The position numbers and the translations under genes were made by a program. Of a stretch of 9,569 nt of DNA, positions 1-6,144 are shown piece after piece. The DNA comes from a bacterium. Lineage in GTDB: Bacteria; Bacteroidota; Ignavibacteria; Kapaibacteriales; UBA2268. Location of the stretch: positions 1 through 9,569 of the forward strand of contig JANJUO010000236.1 of assembly GCA_024710535.1 (NCBI GenBank), read 5' to 3'. Numbering within the stretch: position 1 is the stretch's first letter; the number at the start of each line of letters is the position of its first letter. The notes beneath the pieces were generated by a model. The model was not told the DNA's origin and made no database searches. It saw nothing but the letters and a program-made list of their open reading frames with translations.

Positions 1-135
1 TTTGTAAATAAAAATTAATTTCGTGGTTAATTCTATAATCTACAAAATAGAAAATTAGAAACTCAATCAAAATGAAAATCAAAGTTGGCAATATGTATTT
101 TTTAATTTTTTTCATTATTATTTAAAAATAAAATT

Positions 136-155
136 ATTAGATAAAATTATCTAAT
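136..155. other. Short AT-rich inverted repeat beyond the operon terminator
   Basis: Arms ATTAGATA (136-143) and TATCTAAT (148-155) are perfect complements around a 4-base spacer. The plus strand continues with a short T-run (TTTT at 155-158), so it could be a weak terminator for a plus-strand gene ending left of the window, or simply a palindrome in AT-rich DNA. The rest of bases 1-159 shows no gene, RNA or other repeat that I can support. Confidence 0.3.
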
Positions 156-159
156 TTTA

Positions 160-196
160 CATAAAAATAAAGCCCAAAAATAACCATTTTGGGCTT
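160..196 (-). terminator. Intrinsic terminator of the hydrolase-LptE-glycosyltransferase operon
   Basis: AAGCCCAAAA (170-179) pairs perfectly with TTTTGGGCTT (187-196), a 10-bp stem with a 7-base loop. Read on the minus strand, the stem is followed by a T-rich run (complement of 160-169). It lies 26 bp past the stop codon of the glycosyltransferase gene, the expected place for the end of the minus-strand transcript. Confidence 0.85.
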
Positions 197-222
197 AAAA
201 ACAAAACTAATTTAATTAAAAT

Positions 223-1674
223 TTATTTGCCTAAAGCATGCCTCAAAGACATAATTCCTATTGAACCAAATCCCATCAAAAATAATAATTGGAATGGAAT
301 AGCCGCAATTTCTAAATAATAAGCAGAAATGCTGATACCAACCAAAAAGTATAATGTCATAAATAATTCAAATATTACAGTGCCGTTGATTTTGCGTTGC
401 ATATATTTCTTTGCTGCAACCACTTTCTTTGTGCCAACAATACCTTCTTTTGGAGTTCTTGCAAATCCTGATTTAACACCAAATAATGCTTCAAGAACGG
501 CTTTCGAATTATTGACAGCAAATCCCATACTACCAGCCAAAAACACAGGGAAGAGCAATAGTCTGCGTCTCCAATCCAAGTGAATTGCTTTTTGTGCGTA
601 AGTGTAGAATAAGAAAGTAGAAATAGATGCCAAAACAAAAACTGACATCAAATTGTAGTAATTGTCGAATCCGCCAATAGTGTTTTTAATAACCACAATA
701 GGTACATTTAATAATGCAACCACAATAATAAAAGGAAAAACAATATTGCTTGATAAGTGCATAAAACATTCAAATTTTACTTTTGGAGTTAATTTGGCTT
801 TGAATACATTTGGAAGCATTTTGATTGCAGTTTCCACTGCTCCTTTTGTCCAACGGAATTGCTGAGTTTTTAATGCATTAATGTCTGCAGGAAGTTCAGC
901 AGGGGAGGTTACATCATTCAAAAATCTAAATTTCCAACCTTTAAGTTGAGCTCTATAGCTTAGATCCAAATCTTCAGTTAATGTATCAGCTTGCCAATTG
1001 CCAGCATCATAGATGCAAGATTTGCGCCATACACCGGCTGTGCCATTAAAATTGATAAAGAATCCGGCTTTGTTTCTAACCTGTTGCTCAATTACAAAGT
1101 GCCCATCTAAAGCAAGTGCTTGAGCTTTTGTCAAAAAAGAATATTCTTCATTCAAATGCTCCCAACGCGTTTGTACCATACCAATATTCGGGTCATTAAA
1201 ATGAGGAATAGTTTTCATCAAAAAATCTTTATTTGGCACAAAATCAGCATCAAAAATAGCAACATATTCACCTTCGGTCAGATCCAAGCCGTGTTTCAAA
1301 GCGCCTGCTTTGTATCCTTGACGATTAGTTCTGTGAATATATTTAATATTGAAGCCCTTTTCAGCCATTTCATTTACAACTTTTTTACAAAGTTCTTGAG
1401 TTTCATCAGTAGAATCGTCAAGAACTTGAATTTCAAGTTTATCTTTAGGATATTCGATTTCGCAAATAGAATGAATCAGACGCTCCACAACGAAATACTC
1501 GTTGTATAATGGCAACTGAATAGTAACCTTTGGTACTTCCTCAGGCATAAGTTCGTTTGTATAATTTTTCGCATAAGTTTTGCGGTAATAATACAGCAAT
1601 AATAATCCGTGAATACCGAAACCAAACAGTACGCACAAGGATAAAAAATATACAATCAGTATAATGGTTTCCAT
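223..1674 (-). CDS. Membrane-bound family 2 glycosyltransferase, cellulose-synthase-like (CslA/BcsA type)
   Basis: This is a processive-type GT2 enzyme expected to transfer sugars from a nucleotide sugar on the cytoplasmic face of the inner membrane; polymer and sugar cannot be told from sequence. Counting from the TTG at 1680 (485 aa), an N-terminal membrane segment (about 5-30) precedes the GT-A domain with LDDSTDET (Asp88-89), DAD (144-146), TED (235-237, catalytic-base region) and QQFRW (273-277, QxxRW acceptor/product motif). All four landmarks of cellulose-synthase-like enzymes are present. Further hydrophobic segments lie at about 312-332, 343-362, 374-390, 435-457 and 462-480. I place the start at the ATG at 1674, two codons inside the TTG reading, because ATG is preferred and no function is lost. 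There is no PilZ domain, so no sign of direct c-di-GMP control in this chain. It is the last gene of the operon, 42 bp after the LptE-like gene. The general class is secure; the product is unknown. Confidence 0.92.
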   Translation of the reverse strand: METIILIVYFLSLCVLFGFGIHGLLLLYYYRKTYAKNYTNELMPEEVPKVTIQLPLYNEYFVVERLIHSICEIEYPKDKLEIQVLDDSTDETQELCKKVVNEMAEKGFNIKYIHRTNRQGYKAGALKHGLDLTEGEYVAIFDADFVPNKDFLMKTIPHFNDPNIGMVQTRWEHLNEEYSFLTKAQALALDGHFVIEQQVRNKAGFFINFNGTAGVWRKSCIYDAGNWQADTLTEDLDLSYRAQLKGWKFRFLNDVTSPAELPADINALKTQQFRWTKGAVETAIKMLPNVFKAKLTPKVKFECFMHLSSNIVFPFIIVVALLNVPIVVIKNTIGGFDNYYNLMSVFVLASISTFLFYTYAQKAIHLDWRRRLLLFPVFLAGSMGFAVNNSKAVLEALFGVKSGFARTPKEGIVGTKKVVAAKKYMQRKINGTVIFELFMTLYFLVGISISAYYLEIAAIPFQLLFLMGFGSIGIMSLRHALGK

Positions 1675-1691
1675 AGGCAAGTGTTGCCCCG

Positions 1692-1715
1692 TGTTAATAA
1701 AATTTGTTAATAAAA
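1692..1715. repeat. Short 11-bp direct repeat in the lptE-glycosyltransferase gap
   Basis: TGTTAATAAAA occurs at 1692-1702 and again at 1705-1715, between the LptE-like stop codon and the glycosyltransferase start. It may be nothing more than slippage in AT-rich DNA. No function is claimed. Confidence 0.4.
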
Positions 1716-1716
1716 A

Positions 1717-2226
1717 TTACCATCCTGACACAACTTTCAACAGGATGTCATTTGAAATATTGTTTAATGCTGTTTGAATAGCATTATCTCTACCTTGCTG
1801 AGCGTTCGAAACAGGATAAGTCTCATAGCCTGAGAACGAATTTTTCCATAATTGTTTCCTTTTGATAAAATCATAATATTCAACATCTGCTGAAACTGTT
1901 ACTTTTCGGTCTGTTTCCAACTCGCCCGGATTAACTGCCACCGGTGCCTCTCTGATTGAAGTAAGAATTATATTCAATCTGGCATCTCCGCCATTATTTA
2001 CAAGGTTGAACGATCCGTCCCTTTGAAAATTCTCAATAATTGCATCCATAAGAGTATTCTTGTAGGCAGGATTGCCAAATCCTGAATTGTCTGTTATGTT
2101 TGCAATATAAAGCGTTTTCAAATGCTCGGGTACGCTACCACCTATAAATGAATAGCACGATACGAGTAGGAATACTACAATATTTAAAAGTAAAATTTTC
2201 AATATAATATATAATTTAAAATTCAA
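1717..2226 (-). CDS. lptE: LptE-family outer-membrane lipoprotein (LPS assembly)
   Basis: LptE plugs the LptD barrel and helps place lipopolysaccharide in the outer leaflet of the outer membrane. The 169-residue product starts with a hydrophobic signal peptide ending in a lipobox LVSC (Cys24), then C-Y-S-F-x-G-G, followed by a region matching the Bacteroidota LptE pattern: a strand 'LKTLYIANITDNSG', a helix 'NTLMDAIIENFQRDGSFNLV', 'DARLNIILTSI', 'DRKVTVSADVEYYD', 'LWKNSFSGYETYPVS', and a final helix rich in Ala/Asn/Ile. Length agrees with the family. No ATG lies upstream of the signal peptide: the start must be a non-ATG codon, here TTG at 2226 with GGA a few bases before it; a second TTG at 2202 would give a shorter signal peptide, MKILLLNIVVFLLVSC. 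It sits 33 bp after the hydrolase gene. Sequence identity within LptE is low, so the name rests on pattern, size and lipobox rather than on catalytic residues. Confidence 0.8.
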   Translation of the reverse strand: MNFKLYIILKILLLNIVVFLLVSCYSFIGGSVPEHLKTLYIANITDNSGFGNPAYKNTLMDAIIENFQRDGSFNLVNNGGDARLNIILTSIREAPVAVNPGELETDRKVTVSADVEYYDFIKRKQLWKNSFSGYETYPVSNAQQGRDNAIQTALNNISNDILLKVVSGW

Positions 2227-2259
2227 ATTAATCCAAACTTCAAAATTAACAAAAATATA

Positions 2260-2889
2260 TCAATTAATAAAAGGATTAAATTTCCTTTCAAAACCAATTG
2301 TTGTTTCCGAACCATGTCCGCTGTAAACTTTATAATCGTCAGGTAATGTAAGTAATATATTTGTTAGTGAATTATATAAAGTATGTTCGTTCCCGCCGGG
2401 CAGATCATATCTACCAACATTTCCTTTGAACAAGGTATCGCCGCTGAATATAACCTTATGATTATGTTCAACAAAGCAAACACTTCCTTCTGTATGACCG
2501 GGTGTATGAAGCACTTCAAATTCGATATTGCCAATATTGATACTTTCATTATGATCAATATTTATAGAATTTGCGTATGGCTCAAGTTTGAAAGGTAATT
2601 GAAAAATTGTGTTTTTGTCCGGTTCGGATAATCGGTATTCATCATTTTTATTCAAAAGAACTTCTGCATTTGTGTTTTCTGCTAATTTTGAGCAATCTCC
2701 TGTATGATCCCAATGCGAATGAGTAAGCAGAATATATTTCAATTTTAAATTCTTTTCTTTAATTAAATTCATATAAGTATTTGCACTGTTGAGCGGTGTA
2801 TCCACAACAGCACAAGTCCCAGTTTCAGAATCTATAACCAAATAACCATTCGTGTCAAGTGGTCCTGCAACAATCGAAACTATTTGCAT
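2260..2889 (-). CDS. Metallo-beta-lactamase-fold hydrolase, glyoxalase II (YcbL)-like
   Basis: A 209-residue single-domain MBL-fold enzyme, the usual length for compact glyoxalase-II-like hydrolases. The zinc ligands are all visible: HSHWDH at 57-62 (HxHxDH), His132 in HTPGHTEGS, Asp151 in SGDTLF, and His192 in SGHGSETTIG. The run 'GNVGRYDLPGG' and the C-terminal 'GFERKFNPFI' are characteristic of the YcbL/glyoxalase II branch that hydrolyses thioesters such as S-lactoylglutathione. The actual substrate is uncertain, since many members of this branch are annotated only as MBL-fold hydrolases. The ATG at 2889 begins directly with the expected N-terminal strand. It is the first gene of the minus-strand operon and has a TAnnTTTG element about 35 bp upstream. 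Why a cytoplasmic thioesterase-like enzyme leads an envelope operon is unclear; it may be positional only. Confidence 0.9.
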   Translation of the reverse strand: MQIVSIVAGPLDTNGYLVIDSETGTCAVVDTPLNSANTYMNLIKEKNLKLKYILLTHSHWDHTGDCSKLAENTNAEVLLNKNDEYRLSEPDKNTIFQLPFKLEPYANSINIDHNESINIGNIEFEVLHTPGHTEGSVCFVEHNHKVIFSGDTLFKGNVGRYDLPGGNEHTLYNSLTNILLTLPDDYKVYSGHGSETTIGFERKFNPFIN

Positions 2890-2924
2890 CTAAAACTATT
2901 TTCCAATTATCCCCAAATCAATTA

Positions 2925-2932
2925 CAAAATTA
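2925..2932 (-). promoter_or_regulatory. Bacteroidota-type -7 promoter element for the hydrolase-LptE-glycosyltransferase operon
   Basis: On the minus strand these bases read TAATTTTG, a full match to the TAnnTTTG -7 consensus of Bacteroidota primary sigma promoters. Transcription would begin near 2919, giving a leader of about 30 bases. No good TTTG -33 box is present at the usual distance, so the call is tentative; such motifs arise by chance in AT-rich DNA. Confidence 0.45.
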
Positions 2933-3031
2933 TAAACTTTAACTTAAATAAAAAAATTATTTTATCAACATTGTTATTTGAACTATCCTATTAAAAAATA
3001 TTGTGTTTATTAAATCGTAATAATAATTTTA

Positions 3032-3039
3032 TATTTTTG
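3032..3039 (+). promoter_or_regulatory. Bacteroidota-type -7 promoter element for the thiolase gene
   Basis: TATTTTTG matches TAnnTTTG exactly and lies 21 bp before the thiolase ATG, which predicts a short leader containing just the ribosome binding site. The same octamer stands at a nearly identical distance before the lipoprotein gene at 5883. A convincing -33 box was not found. Confidence 0.45.
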
Positions 3040-3050
3040 AAAATTTTTTT

Positions 3051-3055
3051 AGGGA
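3051..3055 (+). promoter_or_regulatory. Ribosome binding site that fixes the thiolase start
   Basis: AGGGA lies 5 bases before the ATG at 3061. It favours that codon over the in-frame TTG at 3001, which would add 20 residues not found in thiolases. Confidence 0.7.
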
Positions 3056-3060
3056 ATTTA

Positions 3061-4233
3061 ATGAGTACAGTTATTTTATCTGCTGTTCGTACACCGATTG
3101 CAGCATTTATGGGTGGTTTTGCAACTTTAACTGCTCCGCAACTCGGCAGTATTGTAATCAAAGAAGCGGTATCTCGTGCCGGTGTAAATCAAGAAGAAAT
3201 CAACGAAGTAATCATGGGTAATGTTCTATCCTCAGGCGTTGGTCAAGCTCCAGCCCGTCAAGCATCTATCTATGCAGGTTTGCCATTAAGTGTAGAATGT
3301 ATGACAATCAACAAGGTTTGCGGAAGCGGTTTGAAAGCTGTAATGCTTGCAGATCAGGCAATCAAAAGCGGAGATGCTAATTTGATTGTTGCCGGAGGAA
3401 TGGAATCTATGTCAAATGCTCCATATCTATTATTCAAGGCACGCGAAGGCTATAGAATGGGCAATGGTGAATTGGTTGATTCAATGATTCATGATGGCTT
3501 ATGGGATGTTTATAATAAATTCCACATGGGTAATGCAGGTGAGATTTGTTCCTCAGAATGTGAAATTTCGAGGGATGACCAAGATACATTTGCAACAGAA
3601 AGTTATCAAAGAGCAATTGACGCCGCAAAAAACGGTTGGTTTGCCGATGAAATTATTCCTGTGAAAATGCAAACACGTGCAGGAGAAGTAACTATTGATA
3701 CTGATGAAGAACCCGGAAAAGTTAAATTTGACAAAATTCGCTCGCTCAAAGCTGCTTTCAAGAAAGACGGAGCAATTACTGCCGCTAATGCTTCCTCGAT
3801 TGATGATGGCGCCGCCGCACTTGTTGTTTCATCATCAGAATATGCTGAATCAAATGGATTGAAGCCAATTGCAAGAGTGATTGCCCATGCTTCTCATGCC
3901 CAACAGCCGGAATGGTTTACAACTGCTCCAACTGCAGTAATCCAAAAAGTACTCAAAAAAGCAAATATGAAAATTGAAGATATTGATTTATTTGAAATAA
4001 ATGAAGCATTTTCTTGTGTTCCAATGCACTCTATCAGAGAATTAGGAATAGATAGAAACAAAGTTAATATTCATGGTGGAGCTGTTTCTCTTGGTCATCC
4101 AATTGGTGCATCTGGTGCTCGCATTCTTACTACTTTGATTTACGCATTAAAAAAAGAAGGAAAGAAATATGGTCTTGCTTCTTTATGTATCGGTGGCGGC
4201 GAAGCAAATGCATTAATAATAGAATTATTATAA
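3061..4233 (+). CDS. Acetyl-CoA C-acetyltransferase (thiolase II, biosynthetic-type)
   Basis: Condenses two acetyl-CoA to acetoacetyl-CoA, or cleaves it, in the cytoplasm; used in ketone-body, polyhydroxyalkanoate, butyrate or fatty-acid routes. The 390-residue chain is of standard length and shows the full catalytic set: nucleophile Cys87 in NKVCGSG, NEAF at 314-317, His346 in GHPIGASGAR, and Cys376 in CIGGG. N-terminal 'SAVRTPIAAFMGGF' and 'GGMESMSNAPYL' are also family signatures. The final motif reads CIGGGEA rather than the commoner CIGGGxG; the residue after GGG is not catalytic. The start at 3061 is set by AGGGA and by homology of the N-terminus. The gene appears monocistronic: divergent from the hydrolase operon and followed by a strong terminator. 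Without beta-oxidation or PHA genes next to it, the direction of the reaction in vivo cannot be deduced. It is often named atoB, phaA or thlA; I leave the symbol open. Confidence 0.95.
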   Translation: MSTVILSAVRTPIAAFMGGFATLTAPQLGSIVIKEAVSRAGVNQEEINEVIMGNVLSSGVGQAPARQASIYAGLPLSVECMTINKVCGSGLKAVMLADQAIKSGDANLIVAGGMESMSNAPYLLFKAREGYRMGNGELVDSMIHDGLWDVYNKFHMGNAGEICSSECEISRDDQDTFATESYQRAIDAAKNGWFADEIIPVKMQTRAGEVTIDTDEEPGKVKFDKIRSLKAAFKKDGAITAANASSIDDGAAALVVSSSEYAESNGLKPIARVIAHASHAQQPEWFTTAPTAVIQKVLKKANMKIEDIDLFEINEAFSCVPMHSIRELGIDRNKVNIHGGAVSLGHPIGASGARILTTLIYALKKEGKKYGLASLCIGGGEANALIIELL

Positions 4234-4239
4234 AATTAT

Positions 4240-4297
4240 CCTAAAAAAAAACAAACAGCGGACAAGATTTGATTCTTATCCGCTGTATTTTTTTAGG
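4240..4297. terminator. Bidirectional intrinsic terminator between thiolase and lipoprotein genes
   Basis: The core stem pairs 4255-4267 (begins ACAGCGGA) with 4274-4286 (ends TCCGCTGT), 13 bp with one C-A mismatch and a 6-base loop. Outside it, CCTAAAAAAA (4240-4249) can pair with TTTTTTTAGG (4288-4297). The stem thus has an A-run on the left and a T-run on the right, so it can stop transcripts from both convergent genes. Confidence 0.88.
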
Positions 4298-4323
4298 GAA
4301 ATTCCAATGAAAAAAATTTCTTA

Positions 4324-5883
4324 TCAAAAAACGTAGGATAGTGTTCGCATTAAGCCGGTTTCAACAATTTTCACAGTTATGAAATCGCTGACTCCACCGG
4401 CACCTCCGGGAACATAGAAACTTACCTGCCCACTTGCATCCGTACTTGCAGTTGACTCTTTTGTATAATCATCGGTGCCAACAACACTGAAATAAATCTC
4501 CTTGCCAGCCGCTTCGGGATAAATTTTTGCATAAACTGTTACTGATTGATAAGCATCTGGATTTGCCGGAGAAATCCATACAGATAATGAATAGGCACCT
4601 TTTTGATGCTGACCATCTTTGTCTGTTGAGGTTAGAATCAAAGTTTCGATTTTCTTTTTAATGTCGGTAATCACCTCGTCAATAATTCCATCGATATCCA
4701 ATACCTTTATTTTCCAAATACCTTCCGGAAGACCTATCTCGATTTCGGTATTCTCTCCGACTTTTTTATCGCCTACGGCAATAACAACTTTTGTGTTGGT
4801 TTTCGCTGTTACTTTTTCAGCCACAACAATATCTGCTGGTTTGCCTTTTGTATCAGAATCAACAACTTTGCCCAAACCCCAATCAATTACTGATTTAACC
4901 CAATCGGAAGGATCGTCTGAGCCCAATCCTGCATCCAGAATTGCTTTCAAGCCTTCGCCTGCGGCTTCTCCAATTTCACTTGCATCAATCGCACCATCAA
5001 CATCAATCAAGCCGCCTATTTTATCGGCAATTTTCTTTTTGATCTCATCTTTGAGAGCTTCTTTTGGATTTGTAAATATTTTTTCGCCACGGTCTGCATA
5101 ATCTTTGACTTTATCCACCAAATCCATGCCCTTTCCCAATGGAGTAACTATTTTTGTGGCTTCAACCAATACTTCTGCACCTGCGGCAATACCCTCGGCA
5201 CCTTCTTTTACAACAATTTTCTGTATTGATAAACCCTTTTCTTGAGAAACCAAAGGGAAATCAGTATTGTCTGTATGAACAAAATCGTTAAACATTTGAG
5301 GGGCGCTATTATCCATTTCGCCTTTTTCGAGTTTGCTCCAAAAATCTTGTTCATTTTTTGTTTTTTCTTTCCATTCTGGTCGCAATCCATCGTATAATTT
5401 TTTTCTGTCGTCATCGCTAAGATTGGATGCTACTGTAAGAATACGGTTTCTGCTATTTTTGCCTGTACCGGCACACCAATCATAAAAACCTTTGATAGCA
5501 GAGCCGATTCCCTGCAATTGCTCAGCATCTTTACCGTTGAAAGTTCCTTTGAAGAAAGAGTTTTCATCCATTTTTTCAATGGATTTTACTGCTTTGTCGT
5601 ACTCTGATTTGTATTGCATTGTATAAAATAGGTTTTCATAAACTGCATCAATTTGATTGTAAGTTAGATCTTTTGCTAAAAATCCATTTTTGTAATCATT
5701 AGAAAATGCTTTCAATACATCATACATTTTTGATTGTTTGATTGCATTCACTTCCAGAATAACTTCATAGCTGTTTCTAAGTTCGGATGAACTTGGCTTC
5801 GAATCTGTAGGTCCAGTGAGCCAATCGCATGAGGACACAAAAAGCAGAATCGAAAATACTGATAGTAGAATTAACTTTTTCAT
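4324..5883 (-). CDS. Large lipoprotein of unknown function with C-terminal Ig-like region
   Basis: I do not recognise this 519-residue protein as a named family. It starts with a lipoprotein signal peptide (MKKLILLSVF, lipobox VSSC, Cys19), then a Ser/Pro-rich linker. Residues about 37-220 are charged and helical, with Trp/Tyr-rich stretches (for example YDWC near 134-137 and RPEWKEK near 168). Residues about 225-340 are Gly/Ala-rich amphipathic helices (EGAEGIAAGAE, KIGGLIDVDGAIDASEIGEAAGEGL). Residues 350-405 form a beta-rich stretch, and 430-519 look like an Ig-like (Big_1/invasin-type) fold, with 'TDASGQVSFYVPGG' typical of the repeats in bacterial surface adhesins. The ATG at 5883 is chosen because AAGG lies 7 bases upstream and because the lipobox then falls at a normal distance; the longer reading from 5916 adds a non-signal-like extension. 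It is probably exposed on a membrane; adhesion or structural roles are guesses. It is a single gene, divergent from the T9SS gene, with a TATTTTTG promoter element just upstream. Confidence 0.85.
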   Translation of the reverse strand: MKKLILLSVFSILLFVSSCDWLTGPTDSKPSSSELRNSYEVILEVNAIKQSKMYDVLKAFSNDYKNGFLAKDLTYNQIDAVYENLFYTMQYKSEYDKAVKSIEKMDENSFFKGTFNGKDAEQLQGIGSAIKGFYDWCAGTGKNSRNRILTVASNLSDDDRKKLYDGLRPEWKEKTKNEQDFWSKLEKGEMDNSAPQMFNDFVHTDNTDFPLVSQEKGLSIQKIVVKEGAEGIAAGAEVLVEATKIVTPLGKGMDLVDKVKDYADRGEKIFTNPKEALKDEIKKKIADKIGGLIDVDGAIDASEIGEAAGEGLKAILDAGLGSDDPSDWVKSVIDWGLGKVVDSDTKGKPADIVVAEKVTAKTNTKVVIAVGDKKVGENTEIEIGLPEGIWKIKVLDIDGIIDEVITDIKKKIETLILTSTDKDGQHQKGAYSLSVWISPANPDAYQSVTVYAKIYPEAAGKEIYFSVVGTDDYTKESTASTDASGQVSFYVPGGAGGVSDFITVKIVETGLMRTLSYVF

Positions 5884-5890
5884 ATATTTA

Positions 5891-5894
5891 CCTT
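5891..5894 (-). promoter_or_regulatory. Ribosome binding site that fixes the lipoprotein start
   Basis: On the minus strand AAGG stands 7 bases before the ATG at 5883, supporting that start over the ATG at 5916. Confidence 0.55.
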
Positions 5895-5899
5895 TGAAA

Positions 5900-5907
5900 C
5901 AAAAATA
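5900..5907 (-). promoter_or_regulatory. Bacteroidota-type -7 promoter element for the lipoprotein gene
   Basis: The minus strand reads TATTTTTG, a full TAnnTTTG match 16 bp before the start codon and identical to the element before the thiolase gene. It overlaps the alternative ATG region at 5916, which also argues that translation starts at 5883. Several TTTG words lie upstream but none at the ideal spacing. Confidence 0.45.
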
Positions 5908-6074
5908 CATAAACAAACATACAAATAAATTCCCATTAATCCAAGCGAATTATGGTAAAAATTTCACAAAAACAAATAAATTTTTTTTATTGCTTTAATT
6001 GGCTTGTATATCAATTAATTAAAAATGAATTGTTATGAAAAATAATGCACGTAATTCAAAAAATTTTAAAAAAA

Positions 6075-6094
6075 AATGTGATTATTTTCACATT
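6075..6094. promoter_or_regulatory. CRP/FNR-family operator-like palindrome upstream of the T9SS cargo gene
   Basis: AATGTGA (6075-6081) and TCACATT (6088-6094) are perfect inverted half-sites separated by 6 bases, exactly the TGTGA-N6-TCACA layout of CRP-type operators. The centre (6084.5) is 60 bp before the ATG at 6145. Possible -10 words follow at 6106-6111 (TACAAT) and 6111-6119 (TAGTGTTTG, a TAnnTTTG with one extra base), which would put the site near -33 to -41, where CRP-family proteins activate or repress. The regulator's identity is not in the window. The rest of the 261-bp divergent gap (5884-6144) shows no gene. Confidence 0.55.
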
Positions 6095-6144
6095 CATCTG
6101 TCATTTACAATAGTGTTTGTGCAATTTTTGAAAAAGTTATTTTT

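Noticed and set aside
329..1509. Plus-strand open frames at 329-583, 662-865 and 1120-1509, and the minus frame 375-638
   Set aside because: They lie wholly within the well-supported glycosyltransferase gene, have no ribosome binding site and show no recognisable protein features.
3001..3060. TTG start at 3001 for the thiolase
   Set aside because: It would add 20 low-complexity residues not found in thiolases, and it overlaps the promoter element and the AGGGA ribosome binding site for the ATG at 3061.
4619..5101. 160-codon plus-strand open frame opposite the lipoprotein gene
   Set aside because: Its Ser/Ile/Pro-rich composition is the antisense shadow of the Gly/Asp/Lys-rich lipoprotein middle; there is no start signal or family match.
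5884..5998. Longer lipoprotein start at 5916 and a small plus-strand frame at 5816-5998
   Set aside because: The extra N-terminal residues from 5916 would disrupt a normal lipoprotein signal and overlap the promoter element; the plus-strand frame is low-complexity and overlaps the true gene start.
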